From: Rhodoferax sp. AJA081-3
GTDB lineage: Bacteria; Pseudomonadota; Gammaproteobacteria; Burkholderiales; Burkholderiaceae_C
Assembly: GCF_017798165.1 (NCBI RefSeq)
Contig: NZ_CP059068.1
Location: 186,001 to 250,000 of the forward strand
Direction of reading: 5' to 3'
Length of the DNA stretch: 64,000 nucleotides
The notes under the pieces were generated by a model, which was given only the letters and a program-made list of their open reading frames with translations, had not been told where the DNA came from and did no database searches. Positions 9,787 to 17,930 of the stretch are shown in pieces. The translations under genes were made by a program, and so were the position numbers. Every line of letters begins with the position of its first letter. The first letter of the stretch is position 1.

Positions 9787-10656
9787 ATGCACTTTAATCT
9801 GGTTCTTTTGTTGATCGTCACCCTGGTCTGGGGCACGACGTTTCCCTTGCTCAAAACGGCGTCCAGCACGCTCAGCGGGGTTGAGATTTCCGGCATTCGC
9901 TTTGCACTGGCCGCGGTCTGCATGGCGCCGTTCATGCGCAGGGTGCCTAAGCGCACCTGGGTGGACGGTGCGGTATTGGGTGCATTGGCCCTGGTGTCGT
10001 ATGTGTCGCAGGCCTACGGCATGCAATACATCTCCTCCAACCGCAGCGCATTTTTAACCAGTCTGGCGGTTCTTATGGTGCCCTTTCTGGGTTTGTTCTG
10101 GGGTGCCCGGTTGACGGCCACCACGCTGAGTGCGGCCTTGCTGGCATGTGTAGGTATTGGTTTTATGTCCTGGGAGGGCGGGGCGCATTGGCTGGGTGAT
10201 AGCGCCACGGTTTTGTGCGCCCTGGCCTATGCCTTGTACGTGATCGTGTTGTCGCAGCGTTCCAGCGGTCACGACCCTCGCCAGCTCACTGCTACACAAA
10301 TTGCGTTTATGGCGGCGTTTTCTGCATTGTGGATTGGCGGTGCAGGCATGGGCAACGACGCACTCAGCACGCTCCCAGAGCGGTTGGCGCCCCATGGGAT
10401 GATTCTGCTGTACCTGGGCGTGGTGGCTACAGCCGGCATGTTGTGGTTGCAGGCTATTGCGCAACGCCAGGTACCGGCCGACAAGGCCTCGGTCATTTAT
10501 GCCATGGAGCCCGTTTTTGCTGCGCTGTTTGCCTGGCTGTGGCTCCATGAAGTGCTGAGCAGCCGTGCCACCTTGGGCGGCGCTCTGGTGGTGGTGGCGG
10601 TTTTGATCAGCGAGATCAAACCCGGGCAGGCGCGCACCGAAAAGTCGAGCGCCTGA
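9787..10656 (+). CDS. EamA/DMT-family transporter
   Basis: A 289-residue inner-membrane protein with about ten hydrophobic helices in two homologous halves, typical of the EamA (DUF6) drug/metabolite transporter superfamily. The start LLIVTLVWGTTFPLLK and the second-half motif AIAQRQVPADKASVIYAMEPVFAALFAWL are characteristic. Members export amino acids or other metabolites; the substrate cannot be read here. The gene starts 38 nt after the ODP-like gene and may be co-transcribed with it. Confidence 0.88.
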   Translation: MHFNLVLLLIVTLVWGTTFPLLKTASSTLSGVEISGIRFALAAVCMAPFMRRVPKRTWVDGAVLGALALVSYVSQAYGMQYISSNRSAFLTSLAVLMVPFLGLFWGARLTATTLSAALLACVGIGFMSWEGGAHWLGDSATVLCALAYALYVIVLSQRSSGHDPRQLTATQIAFMAAFSALWIGGAGMGNDALSTLPERLAPHGMILLYLGVVATAGMLWLQAIAQRQVPADKASVIYAMEPVFAALFAWLWLHEVLSSRATLGGALVVVAVLISEIKPGQARTEKSSA

Positions 10657-10659
10657 TTT

Positions 10660-10682
10660 AAGAGGCTAAGAGGCTAAGAGGC
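10660..10682. repeat. Short tandem repeat, 8-bp unit x 2.9
   Basis: The unit AAGAGGCT is repeated at 10660-10667, 10668-10675 and 10676-10682 between the convergent EamA and GGDEF genes. The third unit covers the last codons of the GGDEF gene and the second holds its stop codon (TAG on the minus strand). It could be length-variable between strains. Confidence 0.7.
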
Positions 10683-11459
10683 GTGCTCCAGCGCGCCGAA
10701 TTCAAACGAAAACAGGCAGTTGCCGCCGGCCTGTTTGGCGTGGTCGGTCACCAGCTCTGCGCGGTCGATCAACACGTCGGTACTGATGAAGTCCTGCAGG
10801 CCAATCAGGCACAGGCCCATGCTGACCGAAAGCTGCACCGATGTGCCATTGGCGTCGAAAGTCTCGGCCAAACTATTGCTGATGCGGCTTGCTGTTTGCT
10901 GCGCGTTGGTTCCCGCATCTTCTGCCACTGGTCCCAGTTCTTCCAGCACGATCACAAACTTGTCGGCAAAGAGCCGTGCAACCGCCACGTCGGGCCCCAG
11001 GGGCTGGCTGATGCGCCGGGCAACCTGCTGTAACAGTATGTCGCCTGCCAGGTGGCCCAGGTGTACGTTGTGGCTTTTGAAATCGTCAATGTCTACCATC
11101 AAGACGGCCGCATAACTTTGCAACTCATGGCACTTGTCAATGGCACGTTGCAGGCTGATGAGCAGGGCCGCACGGTTCTTCAGACCGGTCAAGGCGTCAG
11201 CGAAGTTGAGTTGGGCCAACTTCTTCTGCAGTGCCGAGTGGGCGCTGAGGAGGCGTGCAAAGGCCTTGTCGAAATTGGGGCTGCAGAAGTCTGCATCCAG
11301 ATCAATTGATATGCCACCAAGCTCTGGCAGGCCCAGGCCGGGCAGCATGCTCGGTGCATGTTTGCGCTCTGGTGCATAGGCGCGGGTCATGCTTGTGGAT
11401 CGTCTGGGTTTGGATCCCGATTTCGGCGTTAGCTGGATGGGTGCGCTCGTTGATTCCAC
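10674..11459 (-). CDS. GGDEF-domain protein with degenerate active site
   Basis: A 261-residue protein. GTG start at 11459 with AGGAGA 6 nt upstream. The first 85 or so residues lack a recognisable sensor domain; the GGDEF domain begins at DALTGLKNR and keeps VDIDDFKSHN and LGHLAGDILLQQVA. The catalytic GG(D/E)EF motif is replaced by FADKF (in ARLFADKFVIVLEE), so the two glycines and the acidic residue needed for GTP binding and metal are lost. It is probably not a diguanylate cyclase and might instead bind a nucleotide or a partner. No EAL domain follows. Confidence 0.85.
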   Translation of the reverse strand: MESTSAPIQLTPKSGSKPRRSTSMTRAYAPERKHAPSMLPGLGLPELGGISIDLDADFCSPNFDKAFARLLSAHSALQKKLAQLNFADALTGLKNRAALLISLQRAIDKCHELQSYAAVLMVDIDDFKSHNVHLGHLAGDILLQQVARRISQPLGPDVAVARLFADKFVIVLEELGPVAEDAGTNAQQTASRISNSLAETFDANGTSVQLSVSMGLCLIGLQDFISTDVLIDRAELVTDHAKQAGGNCLFSFEFGALEHAS

Positions 11460-11791
11460 GACTGATCTCCTGGTAGTTGTTGGTGTCTGACCCAGGTCTC
11501 ACCCGGTGAGGGGCAGGCGATGTTGGCGCAGACAATACAAACATCCTGAGCACGGAACATGCCAGCTTTGGCGACCGTCCAACGCTTCCAAGCCATTGAT
11601 TTGTAAGCAAATTGGTGCGTTTTTCCGAGCCTGTGGGTGCTGCTTGTGTAGAAATCTGCACGGGTGCCGCCGACGGTGTGCGGGTATCTACACAGTCCGA
11701 AAAAGTGCACCAGAATTAATTTCTTCGGACCGGCGAAGAGGTGGTGCCTGGTGCCCATTTTGGGGTCATACTGCGCGCATTTGTCGATGAT
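11460..11791. other. Intergenic region between GGDEF gene and DctB-like kinase
   Basis: About 330 bp without a gene I can support. Short open frames exist on both strands but none shows domain-like composition or a good ribosome binding site. It must contain the promoters of both divergent neighbours. I looked for a -24/-12 sigma54 promoter (TGGC-N8-TGC) before the two-component genes and found no convincing match. Confidence 0.4.
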
Positions 11792-13648
11792 ATGCACGGC
11801 CCCTTAACCCTGAAACGCCGCCCCGTTCTGCCGCGCTGGCTAGGCTCTGCAATTGCATGGCTGGTGCTGAGCATGGCCGTAGCGGCGAGCATGGCCGTGG
11901 CCTATGTGTGGAGCGAACGTTTGGGTTTTGAGAAGCTGGATGACATTGCGAACCGCCATCTGGACCTTTATGCGTCCACACTGGAAAGCGAATTGGGTAA
12001 GCATGCCTACCTGCCCAGCCTGATCGAGATAGACCCCGACATCCGGCAACTGTTCGAAACCCCTGACGACCCCATTGCCCGTGCCAATGCCGCCCGCAAG
12101 CTGGCCAGTTTCAAGGTCCGCTCCAGTGCCATCACCACATTTGCGTTGGACCCTGTCGGCACCCCACTGGCGTCCAGTGACGGCTACAAGGAGGCTGGCG
12201 CCTTGGGACTGCCTTCGTTGTTGTCACGTGCCTTGCAGGCGCAGCGCACGCAGGTCTTTGTTGCCAACCAGGAGAGTGGTGCGTCGGAGTATTACTTCGC
12301 GCAGACCGTGTTGCACGACGCGCAGCCGGTGGGTATTGTGGGTGTCAAGCTGAGCCTGGACCCGCTGGAGGCAACCTGGATTGACCTGGGGCTGCGGTCC
12401 GAGAGCGAAAAGCTGTTGGTCATTGACGAAGAGGGTGTGGTCATCATGTCGTCCGTGCGCCAGTGGAAGTACAAGTCTGTCGGTGTTGATGGCTCGGAGC
12501 CCGGAGTCTTACTGCGCTTCACGGAGCAATATCCGCGGCAGCCAATTCGTCCGCTGAGCATGGTTGTGGAGAGAGTCGGGCCACGCGGCGCACGCCAGGT
12601 GCGTATTGTGGAGCCTGATGGCTCGTCCAGCTTTCACGTGGCGCAGGAGCGTGCCATCCCCCTACTGGGTTGGCGTGTCATGATTCTGTCCAACCCCCAG
12701 GACATGTGGCGCAATGCCCGCTATAGCGCATGGGGTGGTGGCGCTGTGGCTGCATTTTTTGGCTTGCTGACTCTGTACTTGTGGCAACGCCGGCGGGCCT
12801 TGCGTCAGATATCACGGGCCCGCAACGCCTTGCAGGAAGCCAATGCCCAGCTGGAACGCCGTGTGGCGCAACGCACCGATGAGTTGCGCCTGGCCAATGC
12901 AGAGCTGGTGGGTGAGATGCAAGAGCGCCAACTGGCACAGGACGAGCTGGTACAGGCCGGGAAACTGGCCGTTCTGGGTCAGATGTCTGCCGGCATCGCC
13001 CATGAAATCAACCAGCCCTTGACGGCACTGCGTGCGTTGGCCAAAAACACGTCCATGCTGCTGACCGCGGGCCGCATGGCGGATGTGCATGAAAATCTCC
13101 ATGCCATCAGCGAGGTGACCGAGCGCATGGGTAGCATCACGGCGCAATTGAAATCGTTTGCCCGCAAGTCACATGGCCAGTACCAGGCGGTATCGTTGGC
13201 CGATGCTGTGCACTATATGCAGCGTTTGCTGGAGCACCGGTTCCGTGCCGAAGCGGTGCGTGTGGACTTCAATGTTCCCGAGCAATTGCGGGTCCGTTGC
13301 GACCTGAACCGCCTGGAGCAGGTGCTGGTGAATCTGGCGAGCAATGCGCTGGATGCCATGCGGGACCAACCGTTGAAGGTGCTTACCATTAGTACCTTGC
13401 CCGCAGAGGGCGGGCGAGTACGGGTGTGTGTTGAAGACACGGGTGCGGGCATGCCCGATGAATTGATGGCACGTTTGTTCGAGCCCTTCTTCACCACCAA
13501 GGCCAGTGGTGAAGGGCTGGGGCTGGGCTTGGTGATCTCGTCCAACATCGTGCGCGAGTTTGGCGGCACCTTGCGGGTCCACAAAGGGCGTCAGGGGCTG
13601 GTGTTTGAATTTGATCTGGAGTTGGCGCAAGGGGAAAACCATGTTTGA
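11792..13648 (+). CDS. DctB-like sensor histidine kinase
   Basis: A 618-residue membrane kinase. One TM helix near the N terminus (about 16-38), a double-Cache-like periplasmic domain (about 40-300), a second TM (about 310-335), a coiled coil (QISRARNALQEANAQLERRV), HisKA with GQMSAGIAHEINQPLTALR and an HATPase domain with NLASNALDAM, DTGAGMP and GEGLGLGLVIS. The NQPL H-box is typical of the DctB/AauS group that senses C4-dicarboxylates or acidic amino acids. The start ATG at 11792 is preferred to one at 11741 because it places the first TM normally. It overlaps the response regulator gene by 8 bp, so the two are translationally coupled. Confidence 0.9.
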   Translation: MHGPLTLKRRPVLPRWLGSAIAWLVLSMAVAASMAVAYVWSERLGFEKLDDIANRHLDLYASTLESELGKHAYLPSLIEIDPDIRQLFETPDDPIARANAARKLASFKVRSSAITTFALDPVGTPLASSDGYKEAGALGLPSLLSRALQAQRTQVFVANQESGASEYYFAQTVLHDAQPVGIVGVKLSLDPLEATWIDLGLRSESEKLLVIDEEGVVIMSSVRQWKYKSVGVDGSEPGVLLRFTEQYPRQPIRPLSMVVERVGPRGARQVRIVEPDGSSSFHVAQERAIPLLGWRVMILSNPQDMWRNARYSAWGGGAVAAFFGLLTLYLWQRRRALRQISRARNALQEANAQLERRVAQRTDELRLANAELVGEMQERQLAQDELVQAGKLAVLGQMSAGIAHEINQPLTALRALAKNTSMLLTAGRMADVHENLHAISEVTERMGSITAQLKSFARKSHGQYQAVSLADAVHYMQRLLEHRFRAEAVRVDFNVPEQLRVRCDLNRLEQVLVNLASNALDAMRDQPLKVLTISTLPAEGGRVRVCVEDTGAGMPDELMARLFEPFFTTKASGEGLGLGLVISSNIVREFGGTLRVHKGRQGLVFEFDLELAQGENHV

Positions 13649-14987
13649 GGGATTCAAGGTGGTGTTTGTAGAGGATGACGCCACGGTGCGGCGCAGCCTG
13701 ACCCAAACACTGGAGCTGACAGGTATTGAGGTGGAGGCCTGTGCCTCGGCAGAGGCTGCGTTGCCCCATCTGTGGGCGGGCCTGCAAGGCATTGTGATCA
13801 GTGACATCCAGCTGCCCGGCATGGACGGCTTGCAGTTGCTGGAGCACATGACAACGGTCAACCCTGCCATTCCGGTCATCCTGATAACGGCCCATGGCGA
13901 TGTGGCCATGGCCGTGCAGGCCATGCGGGCGGGCGCTTACGACTTTATCGAGAAGCCTTTTTCCCCAGAACGCTTCATCGAAACCGCCCAGCGGGCACTG
14001 GAAAAACGGGTGTTGCGCATGGCCGTGGAAGACCTGCGCGCCCAGTTGCAGCAGAAGATCGGGATTGAAGTGGCCCTGCTGGGCAACTCGCCGTCCATGG
14101 TCCGCGTGCGGGAGCAGGTACTGCGCCTGGCCAGCACATCGGCCGATGTGATGATTGTGGGTGAAACCGGCACCGGCAAGGAACTGGTCGCGCGCTGCCT
14201 GCATGACCACAGCAAACGCCGCGACCGCAACTTTGTTGCGCTCAACTGCGGCGGCTTGCCGGAGACGCTGTTTGAAAGTGAACTCTTTGGGCACGAGGCG
14301 GGTGCATTCACCACGGCCAGCAAGCGGCGCATCGGAAAAATAGAACATGCCAACGGCGGGACCCTGTTGCTGGATGAGATTGAAAGCATGCCCTTGCTGT
14401 TCCAGGTTAAGCTGCTGCGCGTTTTGCAAGAACGCAAGGTCGAGCGCCTGGGCTCGAACGATGAGGTCAAAGTGGATATCCGTGTGGTGGCGGCCACCAA
14501 GAGCGATTTACTGGCACTGAGCCGCGAGCAAAAGTTTCGCAGCGACCTCTACTACCGGCTCAATGTGGCGGTGCTGCAATTGCCGCCCTTGCGCGAGCGC
14601 AAGGAAGACGTGCCGCTGCTGTTTGAACACTTTGTGAACCAGGCCGCCCAGCGCTACGGCTGTGCAGTGCCCAAGCTGACAGGGCCGCGTATGCAAGACC
14701 TGATGGCCCATGACTGGCCGGGCAATGTCCGCGAAGTCCGCAACGTTGCCGACCGGTATGTGCTGGAGCTGCCGCAGGCCGGCGAGGGGGATATGCCCGT
14801 AGCCGAAGAAGACGGATCGTCCACCCTGATGCGGCAAATGGACGTTGTGGAAAAGGTGCTGATCGAGCAGGCGCTCAAAGAGCACAAAGGCCGCCCCGTC
14901 GCGGTGGCCCAGGCTCTGGGTATTGCCAGAAAAACGCTGTACGACAAACTACACCGACACGCACTGTCCATCGACAGCTACCGCTGA
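13641..14987 (+). CDS. DctD-like sigma54-dependent response regulator (GAFTTA variant)
   Basis: A 448-residue NtrC-family regulator. Receiver domain (1-125) with acidic pocket Glu11-Asp12, phospho-Asp55 in ISDIQLPG and Lys105 in EKPF. AAA+ sigma54-interaction domain (about 145-380) with Walker A GETGTGKE (174-181), Walker B TLLLDE (241-246) and a C-terminal Fis-type helix-turn-helix (GRPVAVAQALGIARKTLYDKLHRH split over about 420-445). The sigma54-contact loop, normally GAFTGA, reads GAFTTA (221-226). Start ATG at 13641 overlaps the kinase stop. It faces the binding-protein gene at 15001-15924, which may be its target or functional partner. Confidence 0.92.
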   Translation: MFEGFKVVFVEDDATVRRSLTQTLELTGIEVEACASAEAALPHLWAGLQGIVISDIQLPGMDGLQLLEHMTTVNPAIPVILITAHGDVAMAVQAMRAGAYDFIEKPFSPERFIETAQRALEKRVLRMAVEDLRAQLQQKIGIEVALLGNSPSMVRVREQVLRLASTSADVMIVGETGTGKELVARCLHDHSKRRDRNFVALNCGGLPETLFESELFGHEAGAFTTASKRRIGKIEHANGGTLLLDEIESMPLLFQVKLLRVLQERKVERLGSNDEVKVDIRVVAATKSDLLALSREQKFRSDLYYRLNVAVLQLPPLRERKEDVPLLFEHFVNQAAQRYGCAVPKLTGPRMQDLMAHDWPGNVREVRNVADRYVLELPQAGEGDMPVAEEDGSSTLMRQMDVVEKVLIEQALKEHKGRPVAVAQALGIARKTLYDKLHRHALSIDSYR

Positions 14988-15000
14988 TTGCGGCTATGCG

Positions 15001-15924
15001 CTACTCATAATGTTTGGGGTCGCCGCTGTCGCTGGGGGCGGCTATGGCCCGCTTCAATGCGGCACTCATGGGCAACTGCAGGTTGATTCCCTTGGGTGGC
15101 AAAGGTGATTGGAACCACTTGTTGTAGATGGTGTGAATTTCACCACTGCGAAACAGTCCAATCAGCACATCATCCGCAAGTTGCTTGAAGACTGTGTCGC
15201 CCTTGATCATGGCGATGCCGTAGGGCTCAATGGACAGGCTCTCGGCGGCAATGCTGAATTCGCCTGGATTCTTGGCACCCGCCACCAGGCTGCGCAGCAA
15301 CACATCATCCATGACATAGGCTACCGCACGGTCGGTCTGCACCATCTGGAACGAATCGGTATCGTCCAGCCCTGCAAGGATTTTCATGTCCAACTTCTGC
15401 GCCTGGTTTACTTCGTGCAGATGGCGGATGCTGGTGGTCCCCACGGTGGAGGCCACGGATTTGCCCTGCAAGTCGCTGAGCGATTGGATGTCGGAAGACT
15501 TTTTGGCCAGCAGGCGGCTCACCGCCACAAACGTGGTCACAGAAAAGCTCTCGCTCTTTTGGCGCTCCAGGGTGTTGGTGGTGACGCCACATTCCAGGTC
15601 CACCGTGCCATTCACGACCATAGGAATACGTGTCGCCGACGTCACCGGGATCAGCTTGACCTGAAGGTGCCGCAGCTTCAGTCGGGTCTTGACGGCATCC
15701 ACAATTCGGTAGCACAGGTCCATCGAGTAACCAATGGGGTTGAGCTTTTCGTCCAGATAGGAAAAGGGCACGGAACCCACGCGATAACCCAGTGTGATGA
15801 TGCCCGTTTGCTCAACCTTGTTCAGGGTTGCAGAGCCCTGGCCCCAGGCACTGGACGCCAGCATGATCACCAGCCATGGCACAACCAGTGCACGGCGAAG
15901 ATGTGTCAGGGCGTTGCTTTTCAT
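15001..15924 (-). CDS. Glutamate/aspartate-type ABC transporter substrate-binding protein
   Basis: A 307-residue periplasmic protein with a signal peptide (positive start, hydrophobic VVPWLVIMLASSAWG, cleavage near residue 29). The family 3 solute-binding domain has GITLGYR-like start, PFSYLDEKLNPIGYSMDLC, SATRIPMVVNGTVDLECG and TTNTLERQKSESFS, all typical of GltI-type acidic amino acid binding proteins. No permease or ATPase gene is adjacent, so it is an orphan here. It is last in a minus-strand run (M23 peptidase, S41 protease, lipoprotein, this gene) and convergent with the DctB/DctD-like pair, whose relatives AauS/AauR regulate acidic amino acid uptake. Confidence 0.85.
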   Translation of the reverse strand: MKSNALTHLRRALVVPWLVIMLASSAWGQGSATLNKVEQTGIITLGYRVGSVPFSYLDEKLNPIGYSMDLCYRIVDAVKTRLKLRHLQVKLIPVTSATRIPMVVNGTVDLECGVTTNTLERQKSESFSVTTFVAVSRLLAKKSSDIQSLSDLQGKSVASTVGTTSIRHLHEVNQAQKLDMKILAGLDDTDSFQMVQTDRAVAYVMDDVLLRSLVAGAKNPGEFSIAAESLSIEPYGIAMIKGDTVFKQLADDVLIGLFRSGEIHTIYNKWFQSPLPPKGINLQLPMSAALKRAIAAPSDSGDPKHYE

Positions 15925-15955
15925 CCGTTTATGCTAGCACGCACCACGTGCGGCG

Positions 15956-16354
15956 CTACGGAATGGCCACGCAGGCACAGGCCGCAAGCGCTGTGGCCTT
16001 CGCATCGGCCTCGCGAACCAGGGTGCACACACCCTGGTTCAACGTCAACCGAAAACTGTCAGGCCGACCGAGCAGGCGTCCACTGGCGACCTGGCCAGCA
16101 GCATCGGCAACAGACTCTGACGGCACAAGGCTTAAGCGGTCATCTTCGGTAAACGCCGCTGGGCTCAGCACCACCGCACTGCCGCCCGGTCGCTGCATGG
16201 CCGCCTGCATTTGTGCGATGCATTGCGCATCGTTTTTACCGACCACTCTGAGCGCGCGCGCCGCATCAGCCGCGGGTGCATGGCTGCTGCAGGCAGCTAG
16301 CACCAGCACGCTGACACAGCAGGCTGTTCGGCAAGGCACCGCGGGCATGTTCAT
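15956..16354 (-). CDS. Small lipoprotein of unknown function, coupled to S41 protease
   Basis: A 132-residue predicted lipoprotein with signal peptide and lipobox VLAAC followed by SSH. The mature part contains three to four further cysteines, including NDAQCIAQMQAAM, GVCTLV and AACACVAIP. I do not recognise the family. Start ATG at 16354 is chosen because it overlaps the protease stop as ATGA, indicating translational coupling; longer in-frame extensions lack a signal peptide. It may serve as a partner or inhibitor of the protease, but this is only inferred from coupling. Confidence 0.65.
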   Translation of the reverse strand: MNMPAVPCRTACCVSVLVLAACSSHAPAADAARALRVVGKNDAQCIAQMQAAMQRPGGSAVVLSPAAFTEDDRLSLVPSESVADAAGQVASGRLLGRPDSFRLTLNQGVCTLVREADAKATALAACACVAIP

Positions 16355-17883
16355 TGCCGCCACTGGACACCACGCACGATGCGAACAGCCTCTGATGGAC
16401 TGCGTTCTATCGCATAGTCGCCACCTTGCAATACCTGCTGTACCAAGCCCTTGTCCGCCGCAGTTGGTGTTGCGGGGCAAGCCCCTGTTCGTATATAGCT
16501 GAGCGCGCCACTCAGCATGGCCTCCGCAGGGTCACCCCGCTGCCGGGTCAGGTCGTCTGCAACCGCGCAGTGGGGGGCGAAACCGTCAGCATAGTCCCCA
16601 AAGCCCAGCGCGTTGAGACCCTTGAACTGCATCGCAGCGTAAGAGGTGCCGCAGTTGTTCTCATAAGAAAACCCATAAGGCTTGCCGCAGCTGGTGTTGC
16701 CAATCCGAATGACTTGCATGAATGGTGACAGGCCGTTGAAGACCGACTCACTGGCGGAGCAGGTGCTGCCGGTGGTCAACATGAACACCCGCTTGAGCCC
16801 CAGCTGCGGAAGTGTTTGGCCTTGCGCCACCGAGAACCCCTGGCTCGTCTGGTGAAAGGCGCTGGTTGTGTTGCAAAAGGGCAGGTTGTTTTTGTCGTTG
16901 CAGGTCAGCTTTTCAAACGTCTTACCCGCCAGGCTGGCATCACCAATCATCCAGGCCAGCTCATTGGCCAGGTCCAGGTAGCCTCCACCGTTGTAGCGCA
17001 GGTCTACGACCACTTCATTCACCCCGGCGTTCTTGAACAGCGTGATGGCGTCAATCAGTTGTTTCTCTGCGCTGACCACGCCAAACGAATTGAGCACCAG
17101 GTAGCCCACCGTGTTGCCCCCGTCGGTGATCACGGTCGACAGCGCCACAGGTGTTACCGCAATGGTTTGTGAAGAAGTGATGTTGACGAACCGCGGCGTG
17201 CTTGTATTCGCTGCCACCAAGCCAAAGCGGGTGGTCTTGTTGGCCACGGTGGGCGCCAGACCGGCGTTGAGCGCGGCGATACCGGCACTGCTGGTGTCGT
17301 TGATGTCGACACCGTCAACCGATGTGATGGTGTCGCCCCGCGTGACACCCGCCAACTGCGCAGGTGAGCCTTGTTCCACGTACAGCACCCGCACCACCCG
17401 TGGCAGGGAGCTGGTCAGCGTTGAACGGCGAAAACCGTAGCCAGACGTGATGCCCGACTGTTGGTTTTGCAGATCTACCGTAGAGAGGGTAAAGCTGAAC
17501 TGGTCCACCGGCTTGCCCGAGGCGGTGGTGTTTTTGGTTTTAAGCGCCTGAAAATACGCATTCACGGTTTGCAGGACGCTGTTGCCATTGCCCGCCAGGG
17601 TGTAATTGGCCGCATTGACAACCGGCACATCCTTGTACCAAAGGTAGGTCTCGTCCATAAAGGACCGTACCCATGCCTTCTCTGTGTCTATGGATCCCTG
17701 GCGATCTGCAGTACCGGCCCGTGGGGCTGTGCATTGGTGCGCCAACGATGCGGCGCTTGGCAGAACCGTGGGTGCTGGCTCTGTGGGGGCGGGTGTGGAC
17801 GCAGTTGGGCTGGAGTTCCCACCGCCACCGCAGGCTACAAGTAGCCCAACAATAGGGAGGATGGCGATGAGCGTCCGTGGCAT
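16351..17883 (-). CDS. S41-family peptidase lipoprotein with PDZ domain
   Basis: A 510-residue exported protease of the C-terminal processing type. Signal peptide with lipobox LLVAC (Cys18) then GGGGNSS; Pro/Thr linker to about 45; a PDZ domain (about 163-200, with GSPAQLAGVTRGDTITSVDG); S41 core with VVVDLRYNGGGYLDLANELA (about 291-310) and the catalytic serine in TGSTCSASES (371-380). Several cysteines may form disulfides. It likely acts in the periplasm or at the inner face of the outer membrane. It sits 47 nt downstream of an M23 peptidase gene and is coupled to the small lipoprotein at 15956, suggesting a cell-envelope processing unit. Confidence 0.88.
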   Translation of the reverse strand: MPRTLIAILPIVGLLVACGGGGNSSPTASTPAPTEPAPTVLPSAASLAHQCTAPRAGTADRQGSIDTEKAWVRSFMDETYLWYKDVPVVNAANYTLAGNGNSVLQTVNAYFQALKTKNTTASGKPVDQFSFTLSTVDLQNQQSGITSGYGFRRSTLTSSLPRVVRVLYVEQGSPAQLAGVTRGDTITSVDGVDINDTSSAGIAALNAGLAPTVANKTTRFGLVAANTSTPRFVNITSSQTIAVTPVALSTVITDGGNTVGYLVLNSFGVVSAEKQLIDAITLFKNAGVNEVVVDLRYNGGGYLDLANELAWMIGDASLAGKTFEKLTCNDKNNLPFCNTTSAFHQTSQGFSVAQGQTLPQLGLKRVFMLTTGSTCSASESVFNGLSPFMQVIRIGNTSCGKPYGFSYENNCGTSYAAMQFKGLNALGFGDYADGFAPHCAVADDLTRQRGDPAEAMLSGALSYIRTGACPATPTAADKGLVQQVLQGGDYAIERSPSEAVRIVRGVQWRQ

Positions 17884-17930
17884 GGTTGGCGGTTGTGGTT
17901 TTGTTTAGAAGATGGCGGGGAGTGTATCGC

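Noticed and set aside
11460..11791. Sigma54 promoter before the DctB/DctD-like genes
   Set aside because: No TGGC-N8-TGC match at a suitable distance from the start codon.
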